Source: Flavobacteriales bacterium
Lineage (GTDB): Bacteria; Bacteroidota; Bacteroidia; Flavobacteriales_F; PHOS-HE28
Reading direction: 5' to 3'
Assembly: GCA_016705545.1 (NCBI GenBank)
Contig: JADIYA010000012.1
Location: forward strand, 62,001 to 126,000
Length of the DNA stretch: 64,000 bases
Program-made: the position numbers and the translations under genes
The notes under the pieces: generated by a model
Told to the model about the DNA's origin: nothing
Database searches by the model: none
The model's input: the letters and a program-made list of their open reading frames with translations, nothing else
Shown here: one piece after another, positions 17,762 through 26,160 of the stretch
How the letters are laid out: every line of letters starts with the position of its first letter
Numbering within the stretch: the stretch's first letter is position 1

Positions 17762-18463
17762 TCATGCACGATCGCCATGCGCACGCTTGAGCGCGCGTTC
17801 GTGAAAGGTGATCGTGAGCAGCAGGAAGAAGAGCAGGTAGATGCTGTCTTCCACAGGAATGGTGCCCAGGCGAATCCCGAGATTCTCGGCATCGTTGTAC
17901 CAGACGATAGGCTCCGGTAAAAGCCACCCGGTGAGGATGCCATTCACCAGGAAGAACGGGACAAGGCTCAACGCATAGCCAATGAAGAAGCGGCCCAGGT
18001 AGGCGCTGCGCAGCACCAGCGCATGGAGCGCAAGCATGGCTGACGCGCTGATGAAGGTGATGGCCGTGTAGAACCGGTCAAGGTTCAGCAGGCCGATGAT
18101 CACTAGCGCAATCGCCAGCACAATGGCCAGCGGGCGGGCGATGCGGCCGAGAACATCCTTGTGCAAGGCATAGCGCATCACCTCATACAGGTACACGCAG
18201 GCATAGGGTACGCACACGAAGAAGAGCCATTCCTCGATCGGCAAACCCAGGAAACGCACCCCGAGCGTGTACCGGTCGCTGAAGCCCCAAACGCCTTGTG
18301 CGGTGAAAGCCGCATCCCATGCCACGAAAACGAGCATCATCACCCCGATGCCGGTGAACAGGCCGCGCCACTTGCGCCAATAGGCGATGCGTGGCTCGAA
18401 GCTCGCGGCCAGCGGGAACGCGATGCTGAAGAGATCCAAGGCGAGGTAGTACCAGCGTTCCAT
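17762..18463 (-). CDS. Lycopene cyclase domain protein (fused CrtYcd type)
   Basis: 233-residue integral membrane protein with about seven helices. Two copies of the lycopene-cyclase domain signature, FLGLPIEEWLFFVCVPYACV and LGTIPVEDSIYLLFFLLLTI, show the fused form of heterodimeric bacterial cyclases, which close beta-ionone rings on lycopene to make beta-carotene. ATG 18463 is used; it lies six bases after a -7-like TTGCTTTG (18470-18477). No crtB, crtI or crtZ is nearby, so the rest of the carotenoid pathway must be elsewhere. Confidence 0.88.
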   Translation of the reverse strand: MERWYYLALDLFSIAFPLAASFEPRIAYWRKWRGLFTGIGVMMLVFVAWDAAFTAQGVWGFSDRYTLGVRFLGLPIEEWLFFVCVPYACVYLYEVMRYALHKDVLGRIARPLAIVLAIALVIIGLLNLDRFYTAITFISASAMLALHALVLRSAYLGRFFIGYALSLVPFFLVNGILTGWLLPEPIVWYNDAENLGIRLGTIPVEDSIYLLFFLLLTITFHERALKRAHGDRA

Positions 18464-18544
18464 GAGCGGCAAAGCAACACGCTGCGGCCGGAAAAGTGCG
18501 GAGGCGGCGCATGGCGCCGCCTCCGCACTCTGGCATCCATGCGG

Positions 18545-20377
18545 TCACTGCTTCACGAACCGTGCGGTCACAGGGCCTTTGGTGGTCATGATCCGGATGG
18601 TGTATGCGCCGGAAGCGAGCGCTGCGGTGTTCAGCATGACCGCGTGATCCATGTGCGTGGCCTCCACGGGATGCTCACGACCAGCCGCATCGGTGATGCC
18701 AACCGGTGCCATGCCGACGCCTGATAATCCGCTGATCCGCACGTGCTCCCGCGCGGGGTTCGGCGATACGAGGATCGTTTGTCCCGCTACAGCTGAAGGA
18801 ATGCCGGTGGTGAGCCCAAGAACAGCCAGGTGCGGAAGCCAGTTGGCAAAGGCGCCACCGATCACGAGTTGGTCCTCGTGCACCACCGCTGCATGGACGG
18901 CTGCTTCAGGAACAGCGAGCTCCGCAACCACATCCACCGCATCCCAACGCCCCACATTGTAGCCGTAAAGCATCATGCTGCTGGAGATCCCGAACTCGCC
19001 CACGAAGTAGATGCTGCCGTTATGATGGGCGATCCGCTCGATCCGAGGCGTGCCCAACGTCGGGTAGACATAGCCGGAAAGGCCCGGCATCATTTGCTCC
19101 CAAGCCAGGGCACCAGCGGCAATTCTCGCCATTCCGAAAACGGGCGCTATATTCAGATACAGATCGCCTGCGGCATGCAGCACGCCATTCACGCTGAGCA
19201 GGTCGCGCACGGTAGCGTTCAGTCCGTTGGCGAGCTGGCTCCATTCATTGCCCTCGAGTTCTGCCACGTGCGACAGGGAAGGGAGCGGGTCATAAGCGAA
19301 TCCCGTGAACGCACCTGCTGCGACCAAACGACCGGCGTGCGTATCGAGCGCGTGCACATTGCCATTCAGGGCACTTCCGACCGGTTGCCATTGCCCACTT
19401 TCCAATCGCGCCACATGATCCGTGCTCCCAGCGAAGCCGGAAATGGTGCCCGCCGCGTGCAACTCGCCGTTGTGCACGTGCAGGGCGGTCACCACCGGAT
19501 ACTTGCCATCGAAGACGGTCTGGAATGTCCAGTTGGCGCCATCCCAGCGCGCCAGATCGCTGGGCCCATTCAGCATGGCTCCGCCGATGTAGATGTCGCC
19601 CTCGAACTCAACCGCGCAATTCACCGTGCCCTGCAGGCCATTGCCCAGCGCACTGAATGCGGTTCCATTCCATACCGCGACCCTGCTCGCCGCTGTTCCG
19701 CCTGCATCCGTGAAGGCGCCCGCGACGAGCAGATGGCCGTTCGCCAGGTTCTCGATCACAGTCACTTCGCCGTTGGTGCCGCCGCCGAATGGCTGCCAGG
19801 GCAGGGATGGCGGATAGCCCGGCTGGATCCATGCGAGCTCGTCGACTGTGAAGCCATGCACAGATGCCCATTCGGCAACACCCGTTGCATAGCGCTCATC
19901 AGCGATGATCTCATGCACATAGCCCAGATTGTAACCGGCGCTGATGTCCTTTGCAAGATCGCCATGGCCGCTCTCGATCATCAGCCAACCCACCGCGCAT
20001 GCCGTTCCGTATGGATCGATGAAGACCGGATTGCGCTTCGCCATCACCAGATTCTGCGGGAAGCGGCGGCCTTCTGCATAAGCCCATAACCGATTGAGCA
20101 GATGCGAGCGATTGGCCCGCTGATCGGCCGTTAGGCCGCTGGTGCTCCGCAACAGCAATCGCTCGCGCACCATCACCAGGTGCCTGTGGATACGATCCGA
20201 TTCATGCGTGAAGGCTGCGGATGCTGCTCCACCATCCGGAGCGGGATCCTGCTTCACCCATTGCATGTTCACCTCGCGGAGGTGCTCATTCAGTGTTGCC
20301 GACGCAAAGGGTGGCAGCGCGGCGCTGGCGACATGGCCCAGCGCGAATCCGAGAAACAGGGTAACGGCGTTCTTCAT
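18545..20377 (-). CDS. Secreted beta-propeller protein with T9SS type A sorting domain
   Basis: 610 residues from ATG 20377, chosen for its signal peptide (MKNAVTLFLGFALGHVASA). A middle region of repeats with motifs such as LVAGAFTDAGG, IYIGGAMLNG, LHAAGTISG and LVIGGAFANW reads as a beta-propeller of delta-60 or kelch-like blades. The last 80 residues (ILVSPNPAREHVRISG ... GAYTIRIMTTKGPVTARFVK) are a T9SS type A sorting domain. The N-terminal third (to about residue 170) has FIDPYGTACAVGWLMIES, a block I do not recognise. Divergent from the nucleotide kinase gene. Confidence 0.85.
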   Translation of the reverse strand: MKNAVTLFLGFALGHVASAALPPFASATLNEHLREVNMQWVKQDPAPDGGAASAAFTHESDRIHRHLVMVRERLLLRSTSGLTADQRANRSHLLNRLWAYAEGRRFPQNLVMAKRNPVFIDPYGTACAVGWLMIESGHGDLAKDISAGYNLGYVHEIIADERYATGVAEWASVHGFTVDELAWIQPGYPPSLPWQPFGGGTNGEVTVIENLANGHLLVAGAFTDAGGTAASRVAVWNGTAFSALGNGLQGTVNCAVEFEGDIYIGGAMLNGPSDLARWDGANWTFQTVFDGKYPVVTALHVHNGELHAAGTISGFAGSTDHVARLESGQWQPVGSALNGNVHALDTHAGRLVAAGAFTGFAYDPLPSLSHVAELEGNEWSQLANGLNATVRDLLSVNGVLHAAGDLYLNIAPVFGMARIAAGALAWEQMMPGLSGYVYPTLGTPRIERIAHHNGSIYFVGEFGISSSMMLYGYNVGRWDAVDVVAELAVPEAAVHAAVVHEDQLVIGGAFANWLPHLAVLGLTTGIPSAVAGQTILVSPNPAREHVRISGLSGVGMAPVGITDAAGREHPVEATHMDHAVMLNTAALASGAYTIRIMTTKGPVTARFVKQ

Positions 20378-20468
20378 GTGAATGGCTTTCGTTGACTCCA
20401 TTGACAGCCGCTGCAGCATGAGCGCTGCCCGAAGGGTGATGGAAAGTTACTTCGCGTGACCGGACGCC

Positions 20469-20984
20469 ATGAAGAAGATCGCCATCGTAGGACCCGAGAG
20501 CAGCGGCAAGAGCACGCTCGCCCAAGAACTGATGCTGCGCGCGCGCGCCTGGTATGTGAGCGAAGTGGCCCGCGAGTACATCGACAACCTTGAGCGGCCG
20601 TACGGAGAGGCCGACCTGTTGGAGATCGCTCATGCCCAGGCCAGGAACGAAGAGATGGTCAGCAGCGAATTCAAGGGGCTCATGGTGTGCGACACCGACC
20701 TGATCACCATCCGCATCTGGAGCGAAGAGAAGTTCGGCCGCTGCCACCCCTGGATCCTGGAGCAGAGCGAGAAGCGCCACTACGACCACTGGCTCCTTTG
20801 CATGCCTGATATCCCTTGGGAGCCCGATCCGCAGCGCGAGAACCCGCATGACCGCGATCGATTATTCGAGAAATACAAGGCGCTGCTGGATTGGCTGGAG
20901 AAGCCCTACACGATCATCAGCGGCAGTCGGAATGCACGGGTGAAGACGGCTTTAGGCGTGGTGAAGGGATTGATGACCCTTTGA
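20469..20984 (+). CDS. P-loop kinase, NadR-like nicotinamide riboside kinase domain
   Basis: 171-residue P-loop ATPase: IAIVGPESSGKSTLAQEL is the Walker A, followed by VSEVAREYI and a Walker-B-like LMVCDTDLITIRIWSEEKFG. This combination is the AAA_28 or NadR C-terminal kinase, which phosphorylates nicotinamide riboside to NMN. The N-terminal nucleotidyltransferase part of NadR is missing, as in many Bacteroidota. Substrate assignment comes from family similarity only. A -7-like TTACTTCG lies 14 nt before the ATG. Confidence 0.82.
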   Translation: MKKIAIVGPESSGKSTLAQELMLRARAWYVSEVAREYIDNLERPYGEADLLEIAHAQARNEEMVSSEFKGLMVCDTDLITIRIWSEEKFGRCHPWILEQSEKRHYDHWLLCMPDIPWEPDPQRENPHDRDRLFEKYKALLDWLEKPYTIISGSRNARVKTALGVVKGLMTL

Positions 20985-21030
20985 TTGGTCATCACTTCAT
21001 AGCGACTGCTGCTTCCTGCCGAATCAGCGA

Positions 21031-22488
21031 TCACCCGACGCTGCCTTCCAACGAAACCGCGAGGAGCTTCTGCGCCTCCACGGCAAATTCCATCGGAAGT
21101 TGATTGAGGACTTCTTTGCAATACCCATTGACGATCAACGATACCGCCTTCTCCGTTTCGATTCCTCGCTGGTTCAAATAAAAAATCTGGTCCTCGCCGA
21201 TCTTGCTCGTGGTGGCTTCATGCTCCACCATCGCGCTGGGGTTCTCGCTCTCGATGTAGGGGAACGTGTGCGCTCCGCAGCGGTCGCCGAGCAACAAAGA
21301 ATCGCACTGGCTGAAGTTGCGCGCGCCCTTCGCACCGCGCCCGATCTTCACCAGGCCGCGGTAGCTGTTGTTGCTGAGTCCCGCGCTGATGCCCTTGCTG
21401 ACGATGGTGCTCTTGGTGCCCTTGCCGATGTGGACCATCTTGGTGCCGGTATCGGCCTGCTGGCGGTTGTTGGTCACCGCCACGCTGTAGAATTCGCCGA
21501 TGCTGTTATCACCCTTCAGCACGCAGCTGGGATACTTCCAGGTGATGGCGCTGCCGGTCTCCACCTGCGTCCAGCTGATCTTGCTGCGCTCGCCCAGGCA
21601 GATGCCGCGCTTGGTGACGAAGTTGTAGATGCCGCCCTTGCCCTCCTTGTCGCCGGGGTACCAGTTCTGGACGGTGCTGTACTTGATCTCGGCGTCCTTC
21701 AGCGCTACCAGCTCAACCACGGCGGCGTGCAACTGGTGCTCGTCGCGGATGGGTGCGGTGCAGCCTTCGAGGTAGCTCACGTAAGCGCCTTCGTCGGCGA
21801 TCAGCAGCGTGCGCTCGAACTGGCCGGTCATGGCCTCGTTGATGCGGAAGTAGGTGCTGAGTTCCATGGGGCAACGCACGCCCGGTGGGATGTAGCAGAA
21901 GCTGCCATCGCTGAACACGGCGCTGTTGAGCGCAGCGAAGTAGTTGTCCGTTCGCGGCACCACGCTGCCGAGGTACTTCTTCACCAGGCCCGGGTGGTTG
22001 TGCACCGCTTCGCTGAAGCTGCAGAAGATGATGCCCTTCTCCTTCAAGGCCGCTTGGAAGGTGGTCTTCACGCTCACGCTGTCGAACACCACATCCACGG
22101 CCACGCCCACGAGGCGCTTCTGCTCTTCCAGGCTGATGCCCAGCTTCTCGAAGGTCTTCACCAACTCGGGGTCGGCTTCATCCAAGCTGTTGAGCGTGGG
22201 CTTCTTCTTCGGAGCGCTGTAGTAGTAGGCGTTCTGATAGTCGATCTTGGGGTAGTGGATGTGCGCCCACTCAGGCTCTTCCATTCTCTGCCAGAGGCGA
22301 TAGGCCTCGAGCCTCCACTCGAGCATCCATGCAGGCTCGTTCTTCTTTGCGCTGATGAAGCGCACGATGTCCTCGTTGAGGCCCTTAGCAGCTTTATCGC
22401 TCTCGATGTTGGTGACGAAGCCGTAGGCGTATTCCTTCTCGGTGACCTCGCGGAGGATATCGTCGGTGTCCTGTGCCATTTCAATCAT
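21031..22488 (-). CDS. sufB: Fe-S cluster assembly scaffold SufB
   Basis: 485 residues, standard length. Component of the SufBC2D scaffold on which Fe-S clusters are built. REVTEKEYAYGFVTNIESD at the N-terminus, YFRINEAMTGQFERTLLIADEG, GCTAPIRDEHQLHAAVVELV and CDSLLLGDRCGAHTFPYIE with its conserved Cys are diagnostic. ATG 22488 (MIEMAQ) or ATG 22479 (MAQDTDD) may be the start; the open frame continues to 22590 but crosses the hairpin at 22494-22512. Downstream of sufA on the same strand. Unusually for this phylum no sufC, sufD or sufS follows within the window; the next gene is convergent. Confidence 0.96.
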   Translation of the reverse strand: MIEMAQDTDDILREVTEKEYAYGFVTNIESDKAAKGLNEDIVRFISAKKNEPAWMLEWRLEAYRLWQRMEEPEWAHIHYPKIDYQNAYYYSAPKKKPTLNSLDEADPELVKTFEKLGISLEEQKRLVGVAVDVVFDSVSVKTTFQAALKEKGIIFCSFSEAVHNHPGLVKKYLGSVVPRTDNYFAALNSAVFSDGSFCYIPPGVRCPMELSTYFRINEAMTGQFERTLLIADEGAYVSYLEGCTAPIRDEHQLHAAVVELVALKDAEIKYSTVQNWYPGDKEGKGGIYNFVTKRGICLGERSKISWTQVETGSAITWKYPSCVLKGDNSIGEFYSVAVTNNRQQADTGTKMVHIGKGTKSTIVSKGISAGLSNNSYRGLVKIGRGAKGARNFSQCDSLLLGDRCGAHTFPYIESENPSAMVEHEATTSKIGEDQIFYLNQRGIETEKAVSLIVNGYCKEVLNQLPMEFAVEAQKLLAVSLEGSVG

Positions 22489-22493
22489 GTCGG

Positions 22494-22512
22494 GTCGACC
22501 CTCCGGGTCGAC
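22494..22512. repeat. Hairpin GTCGACCC-TCC-GGGTCGAC between sufA and sufB
   Basis: A perfect 8-bp stem with a 3-nt loop, immediately before the sufB start. The same core is at 12421-12438 before fcl. Could moderate translation of sufB or stabilise mRNA; no evidence beyond the repeat. Confidence 0.5.
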
Positions 22513-22546
22513 GCTACGGTGCGTTGCTCGTTGCTCTGCGCTGGGA

Positions 22547-22873
22547 TCAGATGCTGAAGCTCTCACCGCACCCACAGGTCCGGTTGGCATTCGGGTTCAC
22601 GAATTGAAAGCCCTTGCCGTTGAGGCCGCCGCTGAAGTCGAGGGTGGTGCCCAGCAGGTAGAGCAGGCTCTTCTTGTCCACCACCACCTTGACGCCGTTA
22701 TCCTCGAAGACCTTGTCGCCGTCCTTCATTTCATCGTCGAAATCGAGGTCGTACATCAGGCCGCTGCAGCCGCCGCCCTTTACGCCCACGCGCACAAAGT
22801 GGTCCGGTCCACGGCCTTCCATGCCCAGCAGTTTGATGACTTCCGCCTTAGCCGGCTCAGAGACTTTGATCAT
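22547..22873 (-). CDS. sufA: A-type Fe-S carrier protein (SufA/IscA-like)
   Basis: 108-residue A-type carrier that passes Fe-S clusters to apoproteins. The three conserved cysteines are in GGGCSGLMYDL and RTCGCGESFS. First gene of a sufA-sufB unit. Preceded on the minus strand by a consensus -7 box (22916-22923) and a perfect 7-bp inverted repeat (22885-22903) lying in the leader, which suggests regulation by a dimeric repressor, perhaps Fe-S or iron responsive. Confidence 0.94.
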   Translation of the reverse strand: MIKVSEPAKAEVIKLLGMEGRGPDHFVRVGVKGGGCSGLMYDLDFDDEMKDGDKVFEDNGVKVVVDKKSLLYLLGTTLDFSGGLNGKGFQFVNPNANRTCGCGESFSI

Positions 22874-22884
22874 GGGTGCCAGTT

Positions 22885-22903
22885 GTTTAGAAACGGTCTA
22901 AAC
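22885..22903. promoter_or_regulatory. Candidate suf operator, GTTTAGA-N5-TCTAAAC
   Basis: GTTTAGAAACGGTCTAAAC is a perfect 7-bp inverted repeat with a 5-bp spacer. It begins about 12 bp downstream of the sufA -7 box, the place where a bound repressor would block transcription. The AT-rich half-sites stand out from the GC-rich surroundings. Confidence 0.6.
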
Positions 22904-22915
22904 AGTGTTCTGAGG

Positions 22916-22923
22916 CAAATGTA
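22916..22923 (-). promoter_or_regulatory. Consensus -7 box TACATTTG of sufA-sufB
   Basis: Perfect TAnnTTTG on the minus strand, 42 nt before the sufA ATG. Unlike many genes here this one has a real leader, and the leader holds the inverted repeat at 22885-22903. Confidence 0.6.
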
Positions 22924-23047
22924 GGCGCTGGGCTTGCGACGACGCATGGTGAACAGCGAAGCGCGCATGAGGTTCGGGCACCGAGGCAGACGACCGGATG
23001 CGCTACATTATTGGCCACAAGATCGACGGGATATGTGTCAACCCGCC

Positions 23048-23193
23048 AGGGATGGGAGTGGCGGCCCGGTGAAGCGTAACGCGAGCAGCGCACGGAGCGA
23101 GGAGGCGACCGGAGGAAGCCCCCGCAGCCAGGTGCGATGCTGCGTGGAGCTAGCCGGCCACAACGGACAGCCCGGCTGGCGGCCATCGCCACG
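23048..23193 (+). repeat. Intergenic structured repeat (AGGGATGGGAG...AGCCCG family), copy 1
   Basis: Lies in the 411-bp gap between sufA and dinB. It begins AGGGATGGGAGTGGCGGCCC and includes GGAGCGAGGAGGCG and CAACGGACAGCCCGGC. The reverse complement of the element at 40883-40967 has the same order of blocks (GAGGGATAGCAGC, AGCCCGCAGCGC, GCGAATAGCCCGAC). Elements of this kind are frequent between genes in Bacteroidota. The rest of the gap holds the suf promoter (22916-22923) and a pyrimidine-rich tract (23223-23282). Confidence 0.5.
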
Positions 23194-23222
23194 CTACGCT
23201 CGCGATGACCGTGAATGCATAC

Positions 23223-23282
23223 ACCTCCTGCCCCCGCCCCTGCCTCCTGCCCCTGCTCTTGCTCTTGCCCCTGCCTCCTTCG
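23223..23282 (+). repeat. Pyrimidine-rich imperfect tandem repeat upstream of dinB
   Basis: Sixty bases made of variants of CCTGCCC and CTCTTG, ending just before ATG 23285. The periodic word resembles one arm of the word-repeat inverted elements found in dnaE and elsewhere, but I see no opposing arm. An in-frame open frame through it is not evidence for coding. Confidence 0.5.
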
Positions 23283-23284
23283 CC

Positions 23285-24502
23285 ATGGACCGCACCATCC
23301 TCCATCTGGACCTCAACACCTTCTTCGTTTCGGTGGAACGCCTGCGCGAGCCGAAGCTGAACGGCAAGTCCTTGCTCATCGGCGCCGACAGCGACCGCGG
23401 CGTGGTGGCCAGTTGCAGCTACGAGGCGCGGGCTTACGGCGTGCGCAGCGCGATGCCGATGAAGATGGCCAAACAGCTGTGCCCGGAGGCGATCATCCTG
23501 CGCGGCGATAGCGGCGCGTACCTGAAGAAGAGTGACGAGGTCACCGAGATCATCCGCGCGCATGTGCCGCTGTTCGAGAAGAGCAGCGTGGATGAGTTCT
23601 ATGTGGACCTGAGCGGCACCGACAAGTTCCACGGCAGCCGCAAGCTGGCGGCGGAGCTGCGGCAACTCATCATCAAAGAGAGCGGCTTGCCGAACAGCTT
23701 CGGCATGAGCACGAACAAGACGGTGAGCAAGGTGGCCACCGGCGAGGCGAAGAACGGCGCAGGCGAATGGTACGTGGAGCGCGGCACGGAGAAGCCCTTC
23801 CTGGCGCCGATGCCGATTGAGCGCATCCCCGGCGTGGGCGAGAAGACCGCGCACCTCCTGCGCAGCATGGGCGTGGCGAAGATCCACACCATGCAGGAGT
23901 TGCCGATCGACCTGATGCAACGCCTGCTCGGCGAGCACGGTCCACTACTGTGGCGCAAGGCCAACGGGATTGACGACAGCCCGGTGACCGCGTGGCACGA
24001 GCGCAAGAGCATCAGTACGGAACGCACGTTTGAGCGCGACACCATCGATGCGGTGAAGCTGAAGGGCATGCTCACCGCCATGGCCGAGAGCCTCGCCTTC
24101 CAGCTTCGCAAAGGGCAGAAGCTCACCAGTTGCGTCGCGGTGAAGATCCGCTACGCCGATTTCAACACGCACCTGAAGCAGCAGCGTATCGGCTACACCG
24201 CGTGCGACCATATCCTATTGCCCATCGTGCAGGATCTCTTCCGCACGCTGTACGACCGGCGGCAGCGCATCCGCCTCGTCGGCGTGCGCTTCTCTCACCT
24301 GGTTGGCGGCGGCCACCAGATGGATGCTTTCACGGACACCGAGGAGGCCATGAACCTCTACCAGGCGATGGACAAGATCCGCAAGCGCTTCGGCGACCGC
24401 ACCGTGATGCGCGCGGCCGGCATGGGGGCCCGCAGCATCGGAAGGATGGATGACCCGTTCGATGGGCAGGCGCCGGTGCTGTTGGCGAACAGGAGGGCTT
24501 AG
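23285..24502 (+). CDS. dinB: DNA polymerase IV, Y-family
   Basis: Error-prone translesion polymerase, 405 residues. HLDLNTFFVSVERL holds the first catalytic Asp; SSVDEFYVDLSG has the catalytic Asp-Glu; PNSFGMSTNKTVSKVATGEAK and the helix-hairpin-helix (IPGVGEKTAHLLRSMGV) follow, then the little-finger domain (SISTERTFERDT). The frame runs open upstream to 22934 but across a repeat and a pyrimidine tract; ATG 23285 is the natural start. In Bacteroidota such dinB genes are often next to a short dnaE; here the dnaE is 3.3 kb away in the opposite orientation. The stop overlaps that of the convergent gene at 24499. Confidence 0.95.
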   Translation: MDRTILHLDLNTFFVSVERLREPKLNGKSLLIGADSDRGVVASCSYEARAYGVRSAMPMKMAKQLCPEAIILRGDSGAYLKKSDEVTEIIRAHVPLFEKSSVDEFYVDLSGTDKFHGSRKLAAELRQLIIKESGLPNSFGMSTNKTVSKVATGEAKNGAGEWYVERGTEKPFLAPMPIERIPGVGEKTAHLLRSMGVAKIHTMQELPIDLMQRLLGEHGPLLWRKANGIDDSPVTAWHERKSISTERTFERDTIDAVKLKGMLTAMAESLAFQLRKGQKLTSCVAVKIRYADFNTHLKQQRIGYTACDHILLPIVQDLFRTLYDRRQRIRLVGVRFSHLVGGGHQMDAFTDTEEAMNLYQAMDKIRKRFGDRTVMRAAGMGARSIGRMDDPFDGQAPVLLANRRA

Positions 24503-26127
24503 TCCTTCACGAACGCCTCGCCTGCCACGCTTCCATCGTTCAATAGCGCCCGCAAGTAGTAGAGGCCGGGTGCAAGCGCGCTCACATCGAGCGTTCCTTT
24601 CCCATCATATCGCAATGGCATGATCTCGCCGAGCATGGAGGTGATCCAAAGCTGCATGATCGGCCGTGCGGTGCGAAGCGTGATGCGATCACCGGCAGGC
24701 GAAGGGAACAACAGGACCTCCTCGTCACGTTCATGCTGTGGCAGCGCGGTCACGATGTCCACGATGGTGGTATCCGAGAGCTGGATCATCATCGCGTCAC
24801 CGTTCTGAACATCGTCTATGGTGCTGCTGCCGTAGGTGGCGGGGCCGAAGTAGTAGCCGCCGACATAGACCGGCTTCGATCCCACATTGCTGCGGTGCAC
24901 GCACAGGCCGACGTCGCGCATGAAGCCGCCGCCCTGCTTCACCCAGGTGACCGCGCCCCAGTTGGTGACGCGCGCCACCAGCAGGTCTTCGCTGCCGAGC
25001 GCGGTGAGCGGCGTGCCGAAGAAATCGATGGTCTGTAGGAATTGCGCGCTCACATAAGCGTTGCCAAGGCCGTCCGCTTCCACGTCGTAGGCCACATCGT
25101 TCAACGCGGAGCCGGTGCTCATGGCCCAACGGAAGGTGCCGGCCGTATCCAGGCCCATGAGCAGGATGTCGTTGTTGGCGGAGACGGAGTTCAGGGTATC
25201 GTCCGGCAGATACAGGGCGCCCCATAGGCGGCCGCTCACGAACACGTTGCCCAGCGTATCCGCAGCGATGCCAATTCCTTCATGCTCGCCGGAGCCATAA
25301 GCATTGGCCCAAAGGGCATCGCCATGCACGTTGCAGGCAAGCACATAAAGCTTGGAGGCGATGGCATCCGTGGTGATGGCAAGCCCGTCGAAAGCAGCGG
25401 CCGTGAAACTGAGCCACCCCGTGATGTAAAGCCGGTCGTTCGCGATGCTGATCGCACGGGCTGATTTACCCTGACCGTTGCCCGTGCTCGCCTTCGCCCA
25501 TTGCACAGTGCCCGAGCTATCGTAGCAAGCCACCACAATCTGTTTCCAGTTGCCAGTGTTGGGAATGCTGATGGCATCGAAAGCGATGATGGCACCGCCG
25601 CCAACGCCCGTGATGAAGACCTCGCCGCTGTCGCTCACCGCCACACCACGAGCCTCATCGTTCGATCCACTGCTGCCACCTCGGCGTGCCCAGAGGCAGT
25701 TGCCATCCGTATCGTAGCGCGCCAGGAAGATGTCATCGCCGCCAAGACTGTTCAGTGTGATGCCGTTGCCGAAGTCGGCATTGCCGTCATAGCTGCCGGT
25801 GATGTAGATGCGGTCCTGTGCATCTATGGCGATACCATAAGCCCATGCATCGTTGAAGCCCACCGTGATGCTGCGCGCCCAGATGCAGGTGCCTGTGCTG
25901 TCGTACTTGGCCAGCACGCCCGCGATGGCGGAAGGTGAAATAGTGGTACAGCCGAAGTCAGCTGAGCCACTGATGCTGCCTGCCCAATACGCGTTGCCCT
26001 GGCTGTCCGTGGCGATGCCCCAGCAGAAATCGGTATTGCCGCCACCGCCGGCATCGACCGCCCAGTTCCATTGCTGGGCGCATAGGTTGAACGGAAGCAG
26101 CAGGATCAGTGAAAGGAATGCGCGCAT
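24499..26127 (-). CDS. Secreted SBBP-type beta-propeller protein, T9SS type A sorting domain
   Basis: 542 residues with signal peptide (MRAFLSLILLLPFNLCAQ). Repeats of the form GIATDSQGNAYWAGSISG, GIAIDAQDRIYITGSYDGN, GVAVSDSGEVFITGVGGG and IAADTLGNVFVSGRLWG are SBBP-like propeller blades. The C-terminal part (LLFPSPAGDRITLRTARP ... LAPGLYYLRALLNDGSVAGE) is a T9SS sorting domain. ATG 26127 is four bases after the -7-like GATCTTCG. A related gene lies just upstream on the same strand (26161-27756). Confidence 0.85.
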   Translation of the reverse strand: MRAFLSLILLLPFNLCAQQWNWAVDAGGGGNTDFCWGIATDSQGNAYWAGSISGSADFGCTTISPSAIAGVLAKYDSTGTCIWARSITVGFNDAWAYGIAIDAQDRIYITGSYDGNADFGNGITLNSLGGDDIFLARYDTDGNCLWARRGGSSGSNDEARGVAVSDSGEVFITGVGGGAIIAFDAISIPNTGNWKQIVVACYDSSGTVQWAKASTGNGQGKSARAISIANDRLYITGWLSFTAAAFDGLAITTDAIASKLYVLACNVHGDALWANAYGSGEHEGIGIAADTLGNVFVSGRLWGALYLPDDTLNSVSANNDILLMGLDTAGTFRWAMSTGSALNDVAYDVEADGLGNAYVSAQFLQTIDFFGTPLTALGSEDLLVARVTNWGAVTWVKQGGGFMRDVGLCVHRSNVGSKPVYVGGYYFGPATYGSSTIDDVQNGDAMMIQLSDTTIVDIVTALPQHERDEEVLLFPSPAGDRITLRTARPIMQLWITSMLGEIMPLRYDGKGTLDVSALAPGLYYLRALLNDGSVAGEAFVKD

Positions 26128-26160
26128 GCGGCGAAGATCGTAGTGATCCCATGCGCTGCT

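Noticed and set aside
21100..22557. Plus-strand open frame opposite sufB
   Set aside because: Antisense shadow; sufB motifs are complete on the minus strand.
23223..23282. CRISPR-like or microsatellite array upstream of dinB
   Set aside because: Units are imperfect, under 10 bp and without spacers; simply a low-complexity pyrimidine tract.
22934..23284. N-terminal extension of the dinB frame
   Set aside because: Runs through an intergenic repeat and a pyrimidine tandem tract; DinB proteins begin at the MDRTILHLDLNTFF block.
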